In this document: positions 1-12,600 of the stretch, one piece after another
How positions within the stretch are numbered: position 1 is the first letter of the stretch
Layout: every line of letters starts with the position of its first letter
From: Chitinophaga sp. CF118
Lineage (GTDB): Bacteria; Bacteroidota; Bacteroidia; Chitinophagales; Chitinophagaceae
Direction of reading: 5' to 3'
Assembly: GCF_900112615.1 (NCBI RefSeq)
Contig: NZ_FOMK01000001.1
Location: forward strand, 1,364,001-1,428,000
DNA: 64,000 nt
Program-made: the position numbers and the translations under genes
Notes under the pieces: generated by a model
What the model was told of the DNA's origin: nothing
Seen by the model: only the letters and a program-made list of their open reading frames with translations
Databases searched by the model: none

Positions 1-655
1 TCGCTCCTTACAAATCCGGCACCATTATCACAAAAACTTCTTGTCAGCTCATCAGGGCTTAACAAGTCCGATAATCCTATAATGGCGTTACCCTTGTAAT
101 CTTTTTCAGATACCACATTCACACCACCTATAATAGCCTGTTCACACTCACCTAAACGAATACTTTGCAATGCTCTGTGCAATGCTACGTATACGCTTGT
201 ACAGTAGGTGTTGATCATTTCACTGGGGCCCTTAAGATTCAGCTGGAAGGAAATTTTGTTAGGGATCAGGTAAGCCATATGACTGTCATGGCGCAAACGA
301 TCCAGATCAGCGTCATCCAGAAATACCTGTTGTGCACCGATAAATACTCCTGTAGTAAGCGCACACAGACCAGTGCCTGTAATATTATAAGTGTGCATTG
401 CCTGTCCCAGCGCACTAAAGATCAGTTGCTGCTGACGGCTCATGAGCATAAATGCCTCAGGGGTTATGCCCAGCTTTTCTTTATAGATGTCCTGATAAGT
501 AGCAGAGACTGCTCCATATTGGAAGGATGTTCCAATGGGAGCCCCTTTCATAGATGCGCCTGTTTTTACCTTATTCCAGAGTTCATCCGGATGTTCAGCT
601 TCTGCAAAAAGTCCTCCCAACGCCACAATGGCCATATCACTGTTATCTGTTATTA
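1..655 (-). other. Module 11: N-terminal part of a divergent ketosynthase domain
   Basis: About 215 residues are visible before the window edge. The domain starts at MAIVALGGLF where other KSs here have AIIGxSGRFP. Its active-site block is NTYCTSVYVAL instead of DTACSSSLVA, and the usual DPQQR motif is replaced by SRQQQ. The nucleophile Cys is kept (Cys5612, codon 201-203). The fold markers GVFIGA, NKISFQLNLKGPS and GECEQAIIGGVNV identify it as a KS. The two catalytic histidines lie beyond the edge. It may be a KS of a specialised module or a non-elongating KS; this cannot be decided from the visible part. Confidence 0.75.
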
Positions 656-3600
656 CCTGCTCTTCAGGGCTTGCAAATCGTACAGGTGTTTCAGTTATTA
701 TATCAGGCACCTGATTACTGCCCGATTCAACCGCCCTTGCTGCTAACGACAGGATATCCGGATAATTAAAAACATCTATCACTACCAGGGCTGTATGTAA
801 ACGTTCATTAATCCTGTTTACCAGTTTAACAGCCACGATAGAATCCATCCCATATTGCTGAAAGGGTGTATCTTCTTCTATTCTATCTAAGGGGAGTTTT
901 AATTCATCTGCTAATATTTCCCGGATCATTCCTACTGCAGCCAGCTGTTGTTCATCCTGCTCGTCTTTATTCCCTGCAGGTATTGTTCCTTTTCCTGGTT
1001 TGCTATTGAAACTTTCAGCCGTTATACCGGCTTTTCCATAAGCCACAATGCCCTGTTGAAAAGTACTTTCCAGTAAAATATCAAAAGCCAGGAGGCCCTG
1101 CTGAACTGGTAGCGGCAGGATACCCCATCTGTGTTCCATTTGCTGCTCATATGCAGCGTCTACCTGCATACCTCCGTCCTTCCATAAAGGCCAGTTAATG
1201 CTCAACGTTTTACCCTTCCGTTTTCCCTTTGTTCTTTTTTCCTCACGGGAAAAAGCAAAATTATCCAGCCAGGCATTGGCCGCAGCATAATCCGCCTGAC
1301 CAATATTTCCTATTACACCTGCTACCGAAGAAAAAACCACCATGAAATCCAGCGCGTCATCTTTTGTTACTTCATCCAGATTGGAAGCACCTGCAATTTT
1401 AGGTGCTAATACCTCACTGATCTCTGCGTTGGTTTTATTTATAATAAAGCTATCACGTGTGGTACCTGCACTATGGATAATACCATCCAGCTGGTTGTAA
1501 TTCTTTCTGATAGTATTGATCAGTGCCTCTACTGCTGCTTTATCTGTAATATCACAGGAATAGTATTCAGTATTGGGTATTTTAGCCAGTGCTGCCAGCT
1601 TCTCTTCTGTAAGCCTGCTCCTTCCTGTAAGTATGATACGTGTGTTTGGAATGCGGCTGATATGAGCAGCGAAAATCAATCCAAGTCCGCCGGCACCACC
1701 TGTTATCAGGTATACCCCTCCTTCTTTTATCTTCACACCTTTTGCAGCAGTACTGTTTGCCGGAATTGCCTGAAGTGTTTTCACTTCCCGTATTCCATTC
1801 CTGTAACGGACTTCTCTGTCGGGCGACTGCAATTCCGCTTCCAGTATATTTACCAGTTCTCCAAGGTGAGCTACAGATAAATTTTCCACACCAACAACCG
1901 TTCCCGTTACTGATGCAAACTCCTGCGTTGCAGTATTCAGTAAACCCGTAATGAATCCGTATTCAGCGTACTCTGTTGTGTTGCAGACAACCAATATCCG
2001 GGTAGCACGTTTGCTCATTAAAAGCGCCTTCACCTTTTCCATCACGCTAACAAAATATATTTCCGCACTACCTTCTGCCAATACATCCACTTCAACTCCC
2101 ATCATGGCCTGTAGTTTATCTGATAGTCCTATGGGAGCCCCTACCAGCAATACCAATGATGATGCAGCATTATCTGTAGCTGTTATTTCACGTGCCTGCC
2201 AATTATTCCCAAACATGTGAGTAACGGCCATGCCTGTATTATCCGCAGGCAGACTTACAAAATCTCTGAAGGATAACAGCACTTCTCCTGAAACATCCAG
2301 CAAATCAATATCATAACGGCCACTCATTCGGCCTGCCGGGCCCTCCGGTCTTCTCACATAACACCAGCAGGTATCCGTCAGCTCTTTGTAAATAGCTATT
2401 TCCTTTATACCAAAAGGAAGTAACAATGCCTGCGACCCCTGTGATAAACTAAGTCCGGCACATGTTTGTAATGCAGAATCAAGGATACCAGGTGTTAATA
2501 CATATCCTTCTTCCCTTGACAATGATATCCTGGATAATACTTCTTTATCACTGTACCAAAGTCGCTCTATGCCCTGAAAACTACGACCATGCTCTATCCC
2601 GCTGCTACGCAGTAATTCATACAATTGCAGACCGCTTACAGACTCCTGCAGACGGGTACGGATGGCCATAATATCCTGTGCAGCAGGAACATTTTGAACA
2701 CCAGTACTCAATGTGCCTTTACTATGCACCACTTTAGTTCCTTTATTGCGGGTATATATTTCATAACCTGTATCACTACCCGATGGGAATAACCCGGTAA
2801 ATACACTTTCAGGAGTACCATTTACATGTAAAGGACGTAACCATGTAATATCTTTTATCAGTGTAACAGGAGCCCCGATGGAATATTTTCCTGCAGCCCT
2901 CGCCAACTCGAGATATGCTACACCTGGAAATATCTTTTCTGCTCTCACTTTATGATCATGCAGGAAAGATTCTTTACCTGAATAAATACTGGTAAACTGC
3001 TGCTCCTTTAGTGTGGAAGTATTTTCATGCAATAAAGGATGAAGTTTATTAACATCCCCTGTAGCAGCCATCTGCACAGCTGCCGGTATCCAGTAGCTTT
3101 CTTTTGCAAAAGGATAACCAGGCAAACTGATTCTATGAGGAGTATGATCAGGGTATAACAATGTCCAGTCTACCGCTACGCCCCTTACCCATAATTGGGC
3201 CAGTGAGGAAAGCTGTTGATTTTTCAATGCAGAGATCACTTCATTTTCCAACAGTTGGTCTGCCCGGTATTTTCTAACATTGCCGGTAAACAGCCCGGCT
3301 GTTTTATTCTGCAGGTAACTATCCAATTGAACCAACAGTTCATTCCGGTCTTTTGCAATGATTCCCAACCGCTCTTCCAGCGCAGCTCTGCCAATTTGTA
3401 AAGTATATGCAAGGGCAGCAGGCGATACAACAGGATTGCTGTGTAAATAATCACGCAACCGCTCCACCTGTTCCTGTAGCCTGTTTTTATCTTTCGCAGA
3501 CAATACAACTAACACCGGTTTCGTACTCCCGGCATTCATTGTTTCCGAAGTATTGAACTCTTCAATCACCACATGGGCATTGGTTCCGCTAAAACCAAAA

Positions 3601-6600
3601 CTACTGATCGCAGCCTTTCTTGGCATCCCATTTATTGTTTGCCAGTCCTTTAAGGAGGTATTTACATAAAACGGAGTATTGCTAAGATCCAGATGTTCAT
3701 TAAGCAACTGATAGTTAAGCGTAGGCGGTAACTGGCGATTCCGGAGAGATAACAATACTTTAATCACAGCTGCTATACCGGATGCGGTAAGTGTATGTCC
3801 TATATTACTTTTCACACTTCCAATTCCACAATAACCAACGTTGTCATTACCCGGACTAAAAGATGCTATCAGTGCTTTTACTTCTATTGGATCCCCCAGT
3901 TTTGTGCCGGTACCATGCGCTTCTACATAATTGATAGATGCAGGATCAATTCCAAACTTTTCATAAACACCCCGTTCAAGTATTACCTGGGCATCTTTGC
4001 TGGGCGCAGTAATTCCATTTGTAGCACCATCCTGATTTACACCCCAGCCTTTTATTACACCGTAAATATGATCACCATCAGCCACTGCCTCATCCAGCCT
4101 TTTAAGAATCACAACACCAACACCTTCTGCAGGTACAAATCCATTGGCACGGTTGTCAAACGTATAACATTTTCCATCCGGACTAAGCATACCAGCTTTA
4201 CTTGCCATGATATGCATTACCGGAGTAGAGAGTACACTTACTCCGCCAGCAATAGCCATATCACTATTACGCATTACAAGGCTGTCACATGCCTGTGCTA
4301 ATGCCACCAATGCACTTGAGCAGGCAGTATCAATAGATACACAAGGACCTTTCAGATTCAACAGATAAGAGATACGGGCACTTAAAATAGAACTACTTCC
4401 TCCCGTCATAACATGCGCATCCAGGTTATCATATGCCAGTTGCTGACCAGTATGATAATCGCCGGTGGTAACACCTGTAAATACACCACAACGTTTGTTA
4501 GCCAGTCCTTTTGGATCATACCCTGCATCTTCAATCGCCTTCCAGCATTCTTCCAGGAATATCCTTTGCTGGGGGTCCATCATTTCGGCTTCCTTTGGAG
4601 AGATATTAAAAAATAAGGGATCGAACTTATCGATATCTTCCAGTACGCCCATCCACTTACAATAGGCTTTACCTTTTGCACTTGTATCTTCACTGTAATA
4701 AGATGATTGCGGCCAGCGTGTGTCAGGAATTTCCGTCACACTATTTTTACCTGCTTTCAGATTCTCCCAAAAAGCAGTGGTATCCGGAGCTCCCGGCATT
4801 CTTGCAGCCATTCCCACTACTGCAATATCAGCGTAGTCAATATGTTTTGCCGTTGCAGGCACCGCATGACTCACAGCTGTCCTGGAGCTTTTAAAAGAGT
4901 GCGCATTCCGTTGCTGTGCCTGTAAACGTTGTTTCAGTTTCCCACTCAGATCATCGATTGTAGTTGCAGTATGACTGATGATCACCTTCCCGATATGTGC
5001 GCCTGTTTCTACAAACGCCATTGCCTCTCCAATAGCAGATAATGGATAGATCCGGCTTACTACCGGGTACACTGCACCCGATTCAATCATCTCCACCATA
5101 GTAGTTAATGCTTCCTTCACAGTATACATACCGTTACTGCCAGAAAGGAACAATCTTCTGAGATCAATACTCTTGATCTCCTGGTTATCGGTTAAGCGGG
5201 ACAAATCAAGTTTACTACTTGTTTTCAGCCCCTGCACCGCCAGTTCCGCATAACGTCCGCCGGAAGCTAACAGGTTAAGTCCCGTCTGAATCATACTTCC
5301 GGATAACATATTTAATACAACATCAAAACCTTTGCCCTGTGTATGCTGACGCATATCCTGTTCAAACGTTTCCCGTTTGTAGTTTCCTGCATGATACACC
5401 CCAACATCCCGCAGAAATGCCATCTTCTCCTCTCTACCGGAAGAACCATAACTGATTGCCCCCAGCAGATTTGCCAGTTGTAAGGCCATAAGCCCACAGC
5501 CACCCGCCGCTGTCTGTATCAGCAGTTTTTCGTTTTCTTTTAACCCTGCGTGTTGCAAAGCATAATATGTTGTAATGAAAACAACCGGTAAACTACAGGC
5601 TTCTTCAAAAGAAATATTCGCGGGCTTTTTCACAACAAGTTCTGCCGGTACATTCACATAACTGCAATGCCCTCCCATATTTTTACCTGTCAGTGCAATC
5701 ACGTTAATCCCGGTTTCAATACCGGCTACATCCTTACCCACCTTCATAACAGTTCCGGATACTTCAAAACCCGGGATAAAAGGATAAGGAGGAATAGTAG
5801 GATAAAACCCTTTTATACACATGATATCCGGAAAGTTGATGCTGGAAGCCATCACCTTTATCTGTACTTCTCCTGCTGCAGGATCGGGAATAAATACCTG
5901 TTGCAAAGATGTCATATTGATATCCTGTACTCCGTTTACCAGGTACCCGAGCGCATTACCATTTTTTATAACAGGCGCAGGTTTACTTTCTGCAACAGGG
6001 GCAGTTGCCATCTGTTTTAAGGGAACCGCATTCTTTTCTTTTGCGGATGTACCTGTTAACTGTTTCAGCACAAAGTCTGTCAATGCAGCTACTGATGGAT
6101 GATCATACAGGTCTGTTGCAGACATATTAATCCCGAATGATTTGTTGATGGCTCTTACATATTCTACTCCGGTAATAGAATCCAGTCCGTAATCAATAAA
6201 TTTCCGGTCCATCTGTATTTCCTCGTCGAGATACAATGCTTCCTGTAGCAGTAAAGCCAGCTGTGGCCCTACTTCCTGTTTCATCAATGACGGCAAAACA
6301 GGAGACACTTCAAGAACATCTGCTACTTCCTCTTCAGCAATGTCCGGCAGATATGATGTTTTCACCAATGGCTCAACGTGGTTCTCTGTAACTGCTGCTG
6401 TTGTCTGATATTGCAGTACAAATTCCGTTAAACGCGTAACAGTTGGATGATCATACAGATCTGTTGCAGACAGATTTATCCCAAATGCCTTATTGATACT
6501 TTTAACATACTCCACCGCTGTAATGGAATCAAGTCCATAATCATTGAACTTCGTTTCCGTACCAATTTCTTCTTCCAGATATAGTGATTCCTTTAAAAGG

Positions 6601-9600
6601 TCTGCGAGTGTATTCCGTACTTCAGCAGCTGATAATTTATCAGAAAGTGTAGCCGTAATAGTTTTATTCATTGTAATGACGGGTAATGGTAATGGAGCAG
6701 GTACTATGAAAGGTTCAGGAATATTCACCACCTGCTGCTGCCAGATATTTTCAAGGACGATCTTTGTTTCAGGTTTATTTTCAGGACTGAACAAATCATC
6801 TTCCAGCTTTATCTTTCCTGTTGACAATGCAGGCGGAGCAATGATCACTTCCGGAGCCGGAGGCGCAATAGCAGTATGAACAGGAGTAACCGGCTGTTTT
6901 GTATGATTATCAAACCAATAACGGTTCCTTTCAAAAGCATAACCCGGTAAACTAATCTTACGCGGATGCGGGCCCGTATAAATGAGATTCCAGTCCAGCG
7001 TTACGCCTGCACACCATAAATCCGGCAGGGCTTCATAATGACCTTCATTTATAAGTTTGCTCACCAGTTCTGCTCCCAGCATTCCCTGTAATAATTGCAA
7101 TTGCTTTTTACCTGAGGTTACATTTCCCCTGGTCATACCTTCATTTCCCTGAAGATATTCCCTGAGATATTCCTGTAACTGCTCCACACTATTTACCGTA
7201 ACGCTCAGTCGTTCCTCCATGGCTACACGTCCCACTTGCAATGTATAAGCCATATCATACAGATTGGTATCAGGATGATTGTTCAGGTACCGGGATAGCT
7301 GCGCCACCTGCTCCTTCAGACTTGATTCATTACGGGCAGATAATACAATTATTGCGGGCACCTCCATCGTGTTATCTGCTGAAACAGGTGGCTGATATTC
7401 TTCAATAATCACGTGTGCATTAGCGCCACCAAATCCAAAACTACTGATACCGGCTATACGGGGTTTATTATGAACCGTATTCCAGGATGTTGTTTCCTGT
7501 TGCAGGTAAAAAGGACTGCCTTCCAGTTTAAGATAACTATTGGGTGTTTTTAAATGAGGATTTCCTGGTAATACCTGATGTTGCAATGCAAGTAATACTT
7601 TCATCACACCTGCTATTCCGGCAGCTGCTTCCAGATGTCCGATATTAGACTTTACACTTCCTAAAGCACAATAGGGGCTTTCCGGTTGCGGCAGTTTATG
7701 ATCTTTATATAATTCCTTAAATGCCAGCTTCAGTGCTTCTGTTTCAATAGGATCCCCTAACGGAGTACCAGTGCCATGCGTTTCAATATAACTTACATCA
7801 CGCGGATCTACTCCTGCATTCCTGTATGCTTTCAGCAATAGTTCTTTCTGAGCTACCGGGTTAGGAGAAGTAAGGGTATTGGCTTTACCTCCATGATTTT
7901 CCGCAGTACCGCGGATCACTCCGTAAATATGATCCCCGTCTTCAATAGCTTTATCCAGTGATTTTAAAATAATGATACCTACACCTTCTCCTCTAACATA
8001 TCCATTTGCATCCTGATCAAATGTTTTACAACGACCATCCGGGCTCAACATTCCTGCCTGTGTAAGTGGCAATAATGTTTCAGGAACCAGATCCAGACTT
8101 ACTCCACCTGCAATCACAATTTCACAGTTTCCATAACTGATCTGTTCCACAGCCCTGTGAATAGCTACCAGGGAACTGGAACAGGCAGTATCTACCGGCT
8201 GACTGGGGCCATGTAAATTAAAGAGATACGAGATACGGTTAGCCAGTATAGAATGTGAAATACCTGTAGCCAGTAATGCTTCATGCGTTAAATGATGATG
8301 CTGTACCAGCGAAGCATAATCATTAAAATAAGCACCTATGAATACACCGGTATCTGAGCCCGACAATTCTTTTATATTAATACCAGCATCTTCCAGCGCA
8401 TGATATACTGCTTCCAGTGTGATCCTTTGCTGAGGATCCATCAACGTAGCTTCCTTGGGCGAAATACTGAAGAATAGTGGATCAAAACTATCTATGTTAT
8501 CTATAAATCCACCCCATCTTGCCCTTGTTTTAGATTTATCCTGCTGTGGATCGCCATCATATTTTTTCCAGTCCCACCTGTTAGCCGGAACTTCCACAAC
8601 CAGGTCCCTATTAGCTTCCAAATGCTTCCAGAATGTTTCCAGATCTGCAGATCCGGGGAAACGTCCATTCATTCCTATCACAGCTACAGCCTTTCGTGAA
8701 GACTGCGATTGAGCAACAACAGGCTGCCTGCGTACCACCTGAGGATGGACTTCATTCAATACCTGTCTGCCTGCGGATGTATGCCTGCGCTCTGCATTTT
8801 CGCTATGTTCTTCCACAAGGAATGCAGCAAGATCTGCTACAGTAGGATAATTATAAAATACAGTAGGCGTTAATTCCAGTTCGTAATATTCATTCAGCCG
8901 GGCTGTGAATTTCGTTAGCAGGATAGAGTCTAACCCATAACTGCCCAACTCTTCATCCGGTTTAATACTGCTTACAGGCAGCTTCAGTAACTGCCCCACC
9001 ATCTCCTGTAACTTCTGTGCCGTTTTCCCCTGTAGTATGGTTCTATCAATGCCTGTCTTTTCTTTCTTTGAACGCGTAAATGATTTTATTAAGCGTTCCT
9101 CCTGCCCATACAATACAATGATCTGCTGATGCGCCAGTTCCAATATTTTCTCAAAAGCCAGCATCCCTTTTTCAACCGGCAGCGATTTAAGTCCCCATAC
9201 ACGTTCCATCCAGCTATCGCTGTCCTGGTGATACATTCCCCCTTCTTTCCATACCGGCCAGTTAATGCTAATGGTCCGTCCTTTTTTCAAACCAGCAGCA
9301 ACTTCCATATTACGCTGCTGTGCATATATATTCAGCCAGGCATTAGCGATGGCATAATGTGATTGCTCTATTCCTAATACACCATCCAGCGTACCTGAAA
9401 CTGAAGAAAAATAAGTAACAAAATCAAGCGGTTCATCCTTAGTGGCCTCATCCAGATTAACCGTTCCCGTTATCTTAGGCAGCAACACAGGAGAAGTTAT
9501 CAGATCATCAATATGAGTTAGTACGGAACTACTGAAAGAAGGTGATACGCCTGCTGCATGAATAATTCCATTTAAAGAACCGTATTCTCTTTTAATCATG

Positions 9601-12600
9601 CTGATCAACGCTGTCACATCCTCCTTATTACTCACATCGCATGGATAATAAACAGCGCCGGGTATAGCATTTATCCAGGTCTTTGCTGCATCCGCAGCAC
9701 TTCTTCCTGTAAGAACCAAACGAATGTTCTTATTTAACCCGGACAGATATGTTGCAAATATTTTACCCAGTCCGCCACTACCTCCGGTGATCAGGTATAC
9801 ACCTTCAGTTTTCAGTGGCAATGCATGGATCGTTGGTTCCTTTGTTGTTACTTGCTGTAATACTTTCGCCTCCCTGCTGCCATTCAGATAACGCACTTCA
9901 ATATCCCGGCTACCAATTTCTTTTTCCAGTATAACATTCAGGGATGCTACCGGCATGTCATAACTATCTATCCCAAGTACCTGTCCACTTAACGGGTGAT
10001 TTCCAAGCTGAAAAGTTCTGAATAATCCTGCTGCAAAACTACAATTACCGGCATTCGCATTTTCATGCAATAAGGTGATACGGACAGGCTGTTTATAAGT
10101 GATTGCCTCCTGAACGATCTTATATAAAGCAATCGTGAATGCTATTGGAGACAGGTTTTCAATGACATGTAATCCTGTTCTTTCAGGGAACAGTCCTGAA
10201 GCCGTCACTACGATGATCTCACGTACCGCTTTTGATACCTGGCGGGACTGTACAGGCATTATTTCCCATTGTGCAGAAAGTAATACCAACTGATCCGGAA
10301 GGGTATGGCGTTCTTCCATATGGTATTGAGGCAGTTCATCTTCCTGGTCAGGCACCCAATATCGCTGACGGGCAAACGGATAACCCGGCAGACTGATTTT
10401 TTCCGGTTTATTATCCGGATAAAGCAGATTCCAGTCTATCTTCCCTCCTTTTACCCATAATTGAGCAATAGCAGAAAGTTCTTTGTTCTCTATAGCATAA
10501 TTTATATAAGCATTACCGGCACCTCCTTTTAACAGAAAATCAGTTTTATCTCTTTTTACATTACCTGTAAATACATCTGCTGTTTTACCACTGAGATATT
10601 CCGTTAACCGTTTTTCCAGATCATTTTTATCATTCACTACTATTGCAAAACGTTCTTCCATTGCTTCCCTACCCACCTGTAAAGTGTATGCAATGGAATG
10701 GATATTTACAGCAGGGTGAGCCTGGATATAGTCCAGTAAATGTTTGGCCTGCTCCTTCATCTGATCCTCCTGTTTTGCAGAAAGCAGTATGATAGCCGGT
10801 GATGTATTCACAAAGGCAGCTGTAATTGCCTGTTGATATTCTTCAATAATGATATGCGCATTTGCACCTCCAAATCCGAAGCTACTGATCCCTGCAATTC
10901 TTGCCTGATCACTATTGATAGTCCAGGGTGTAGTATTTTTCCGCAGATAAAAAGGGCTGCCTTCCAATTGCAGATATTCATTTGGAACCTGCAGATGAGG
11001 ATTACCGGGTAATGTCTGATGTTGTAATGACAACAACACCTTCATTACACCCGCTATTCCTGCAGCAGCTTCCAGATGTCCGATATTTGTTTTTACACTC
11101 CCGATACCACAATAAGGTTTTTCGGGCAATGGCAACTGACGCTCTTTGTATAATTCTTCAAATGCCAGTTTCAATCCTTCAGTTTCAATAGGATCTCCCA
11201 ATGGCGTACCTGTGCCATGTGCTTCTATATAACTCACATTTCTGGGATCTATGTTCGCTGTACGATAAGCTTTCAATAGCAGGTCTCTCTGTGCAAGCGG
11301 GTTAGGAGACGTTAATGTATTGGCCTTCCCACCATGATTCACTGCGGTACCACGAATAACACCATAAATATGATCTCCGTCTGCAATGGCTTTACTGAGT
11401 GGTTTTAAGATCACAATACCAATTCCCTCTCCTCTCACATAACCATTGGCCCGCTGATCGAAAGTGCGGCATCTGCCATCCGGACTTAGCATTCCGGACT
11501 GGCTAAGGGGCATCAATGTTTCAGGAATAAGATCGAGACTTACACCTCCTGCAATAACGAGATTACAGGAACCATTATGGATGTTTTCTACTGCCCGGTG
11601 AATAGCTACCAGGGAACTGGAACAGGCAGTATCTACCGGTTCACTGGGGCCATGCAGATTAAACAGGTATGAAATTCTGTTTGTAAGAATAGAATGTGAT
11701 AATCCTGTAGCTGCCTGAGCTTCCTGGATACTGTTATTACGTTGAATGAGTGATGCATAATCATCAAAATAAGACCCGATAAAGATTCCTGTGTTGGTGC
11801 CTGAAAGACTTTTCACATCTATTCCTGCATCTTCCAGTGCATGATATACAGCCTCCATTGTCAGGCGTTGCTGAGGATCCATGAGTTCAGCTTCTTTAGG
11901 AGAGATGCCAAAAAACAAAGGATCAAACTTATCTGTATCATGAATAAACCCGCCCCATTTTGCTCTTGTTTTACCTTTATCTATCATCGGATCTCCATCA
12001 TACTTTTTCCAGTCCCATCTTTCTGCCGGTACCTCTACAATCAGGTCCCTGTTGGCTGCCAGATGTTCCCAGAAATCATCCAGGTTCTTTGATCCCGGGA
12101 AACGCCCGCTGATACCAATTATAGCTACACCTTCCCGTTCAATGACCGGAGATATTGGTGCGGCAGAAATAATACGCTCCTTAACAGGCGCTGGTGATAG
12201 CCTTAACGCAGTAACAGCAGGATGCCGCAGTAATAGTTTTTCTGCATGATTTCCCTGCAGAAAAGTTATCAGCTCTTCCAGCGTGCGGTAATTATAAAAG
12301 ACCGTAGGTTTCAGCTGAAGACCATAATAATCATTCAATTCAGCTGCAAACTTTGTTAATGAAACGGAATCAAATCCGTACTCTCCTAATTCTACAGTGG
12401 GATCAATATCATTTACCGGTAGTTTCAGCAATATAGAGATCATCTCCAGTATCTTTCCTGTTACCTGCCTGGACAAATCAGGAGAAAGTTGTTCCTGTTG
12501 TCCTTCATTGATTGCTGCAAAAGAACTGATCAATCTGTCCGGTTCTCCGTATAACACCATTACCTGCGCTGCATCCTGTTGCATAATAGTTTCAAAAGCC

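Noticed and set aside
9380..9430. Extra residues between catalytic Ser and Tyr in the KRs of modules 7 and 8
   Set aside because: Both KRs share the same SGTLDG insertion and intact catalytic residues, so this is a KR subtype rather than a mutation.
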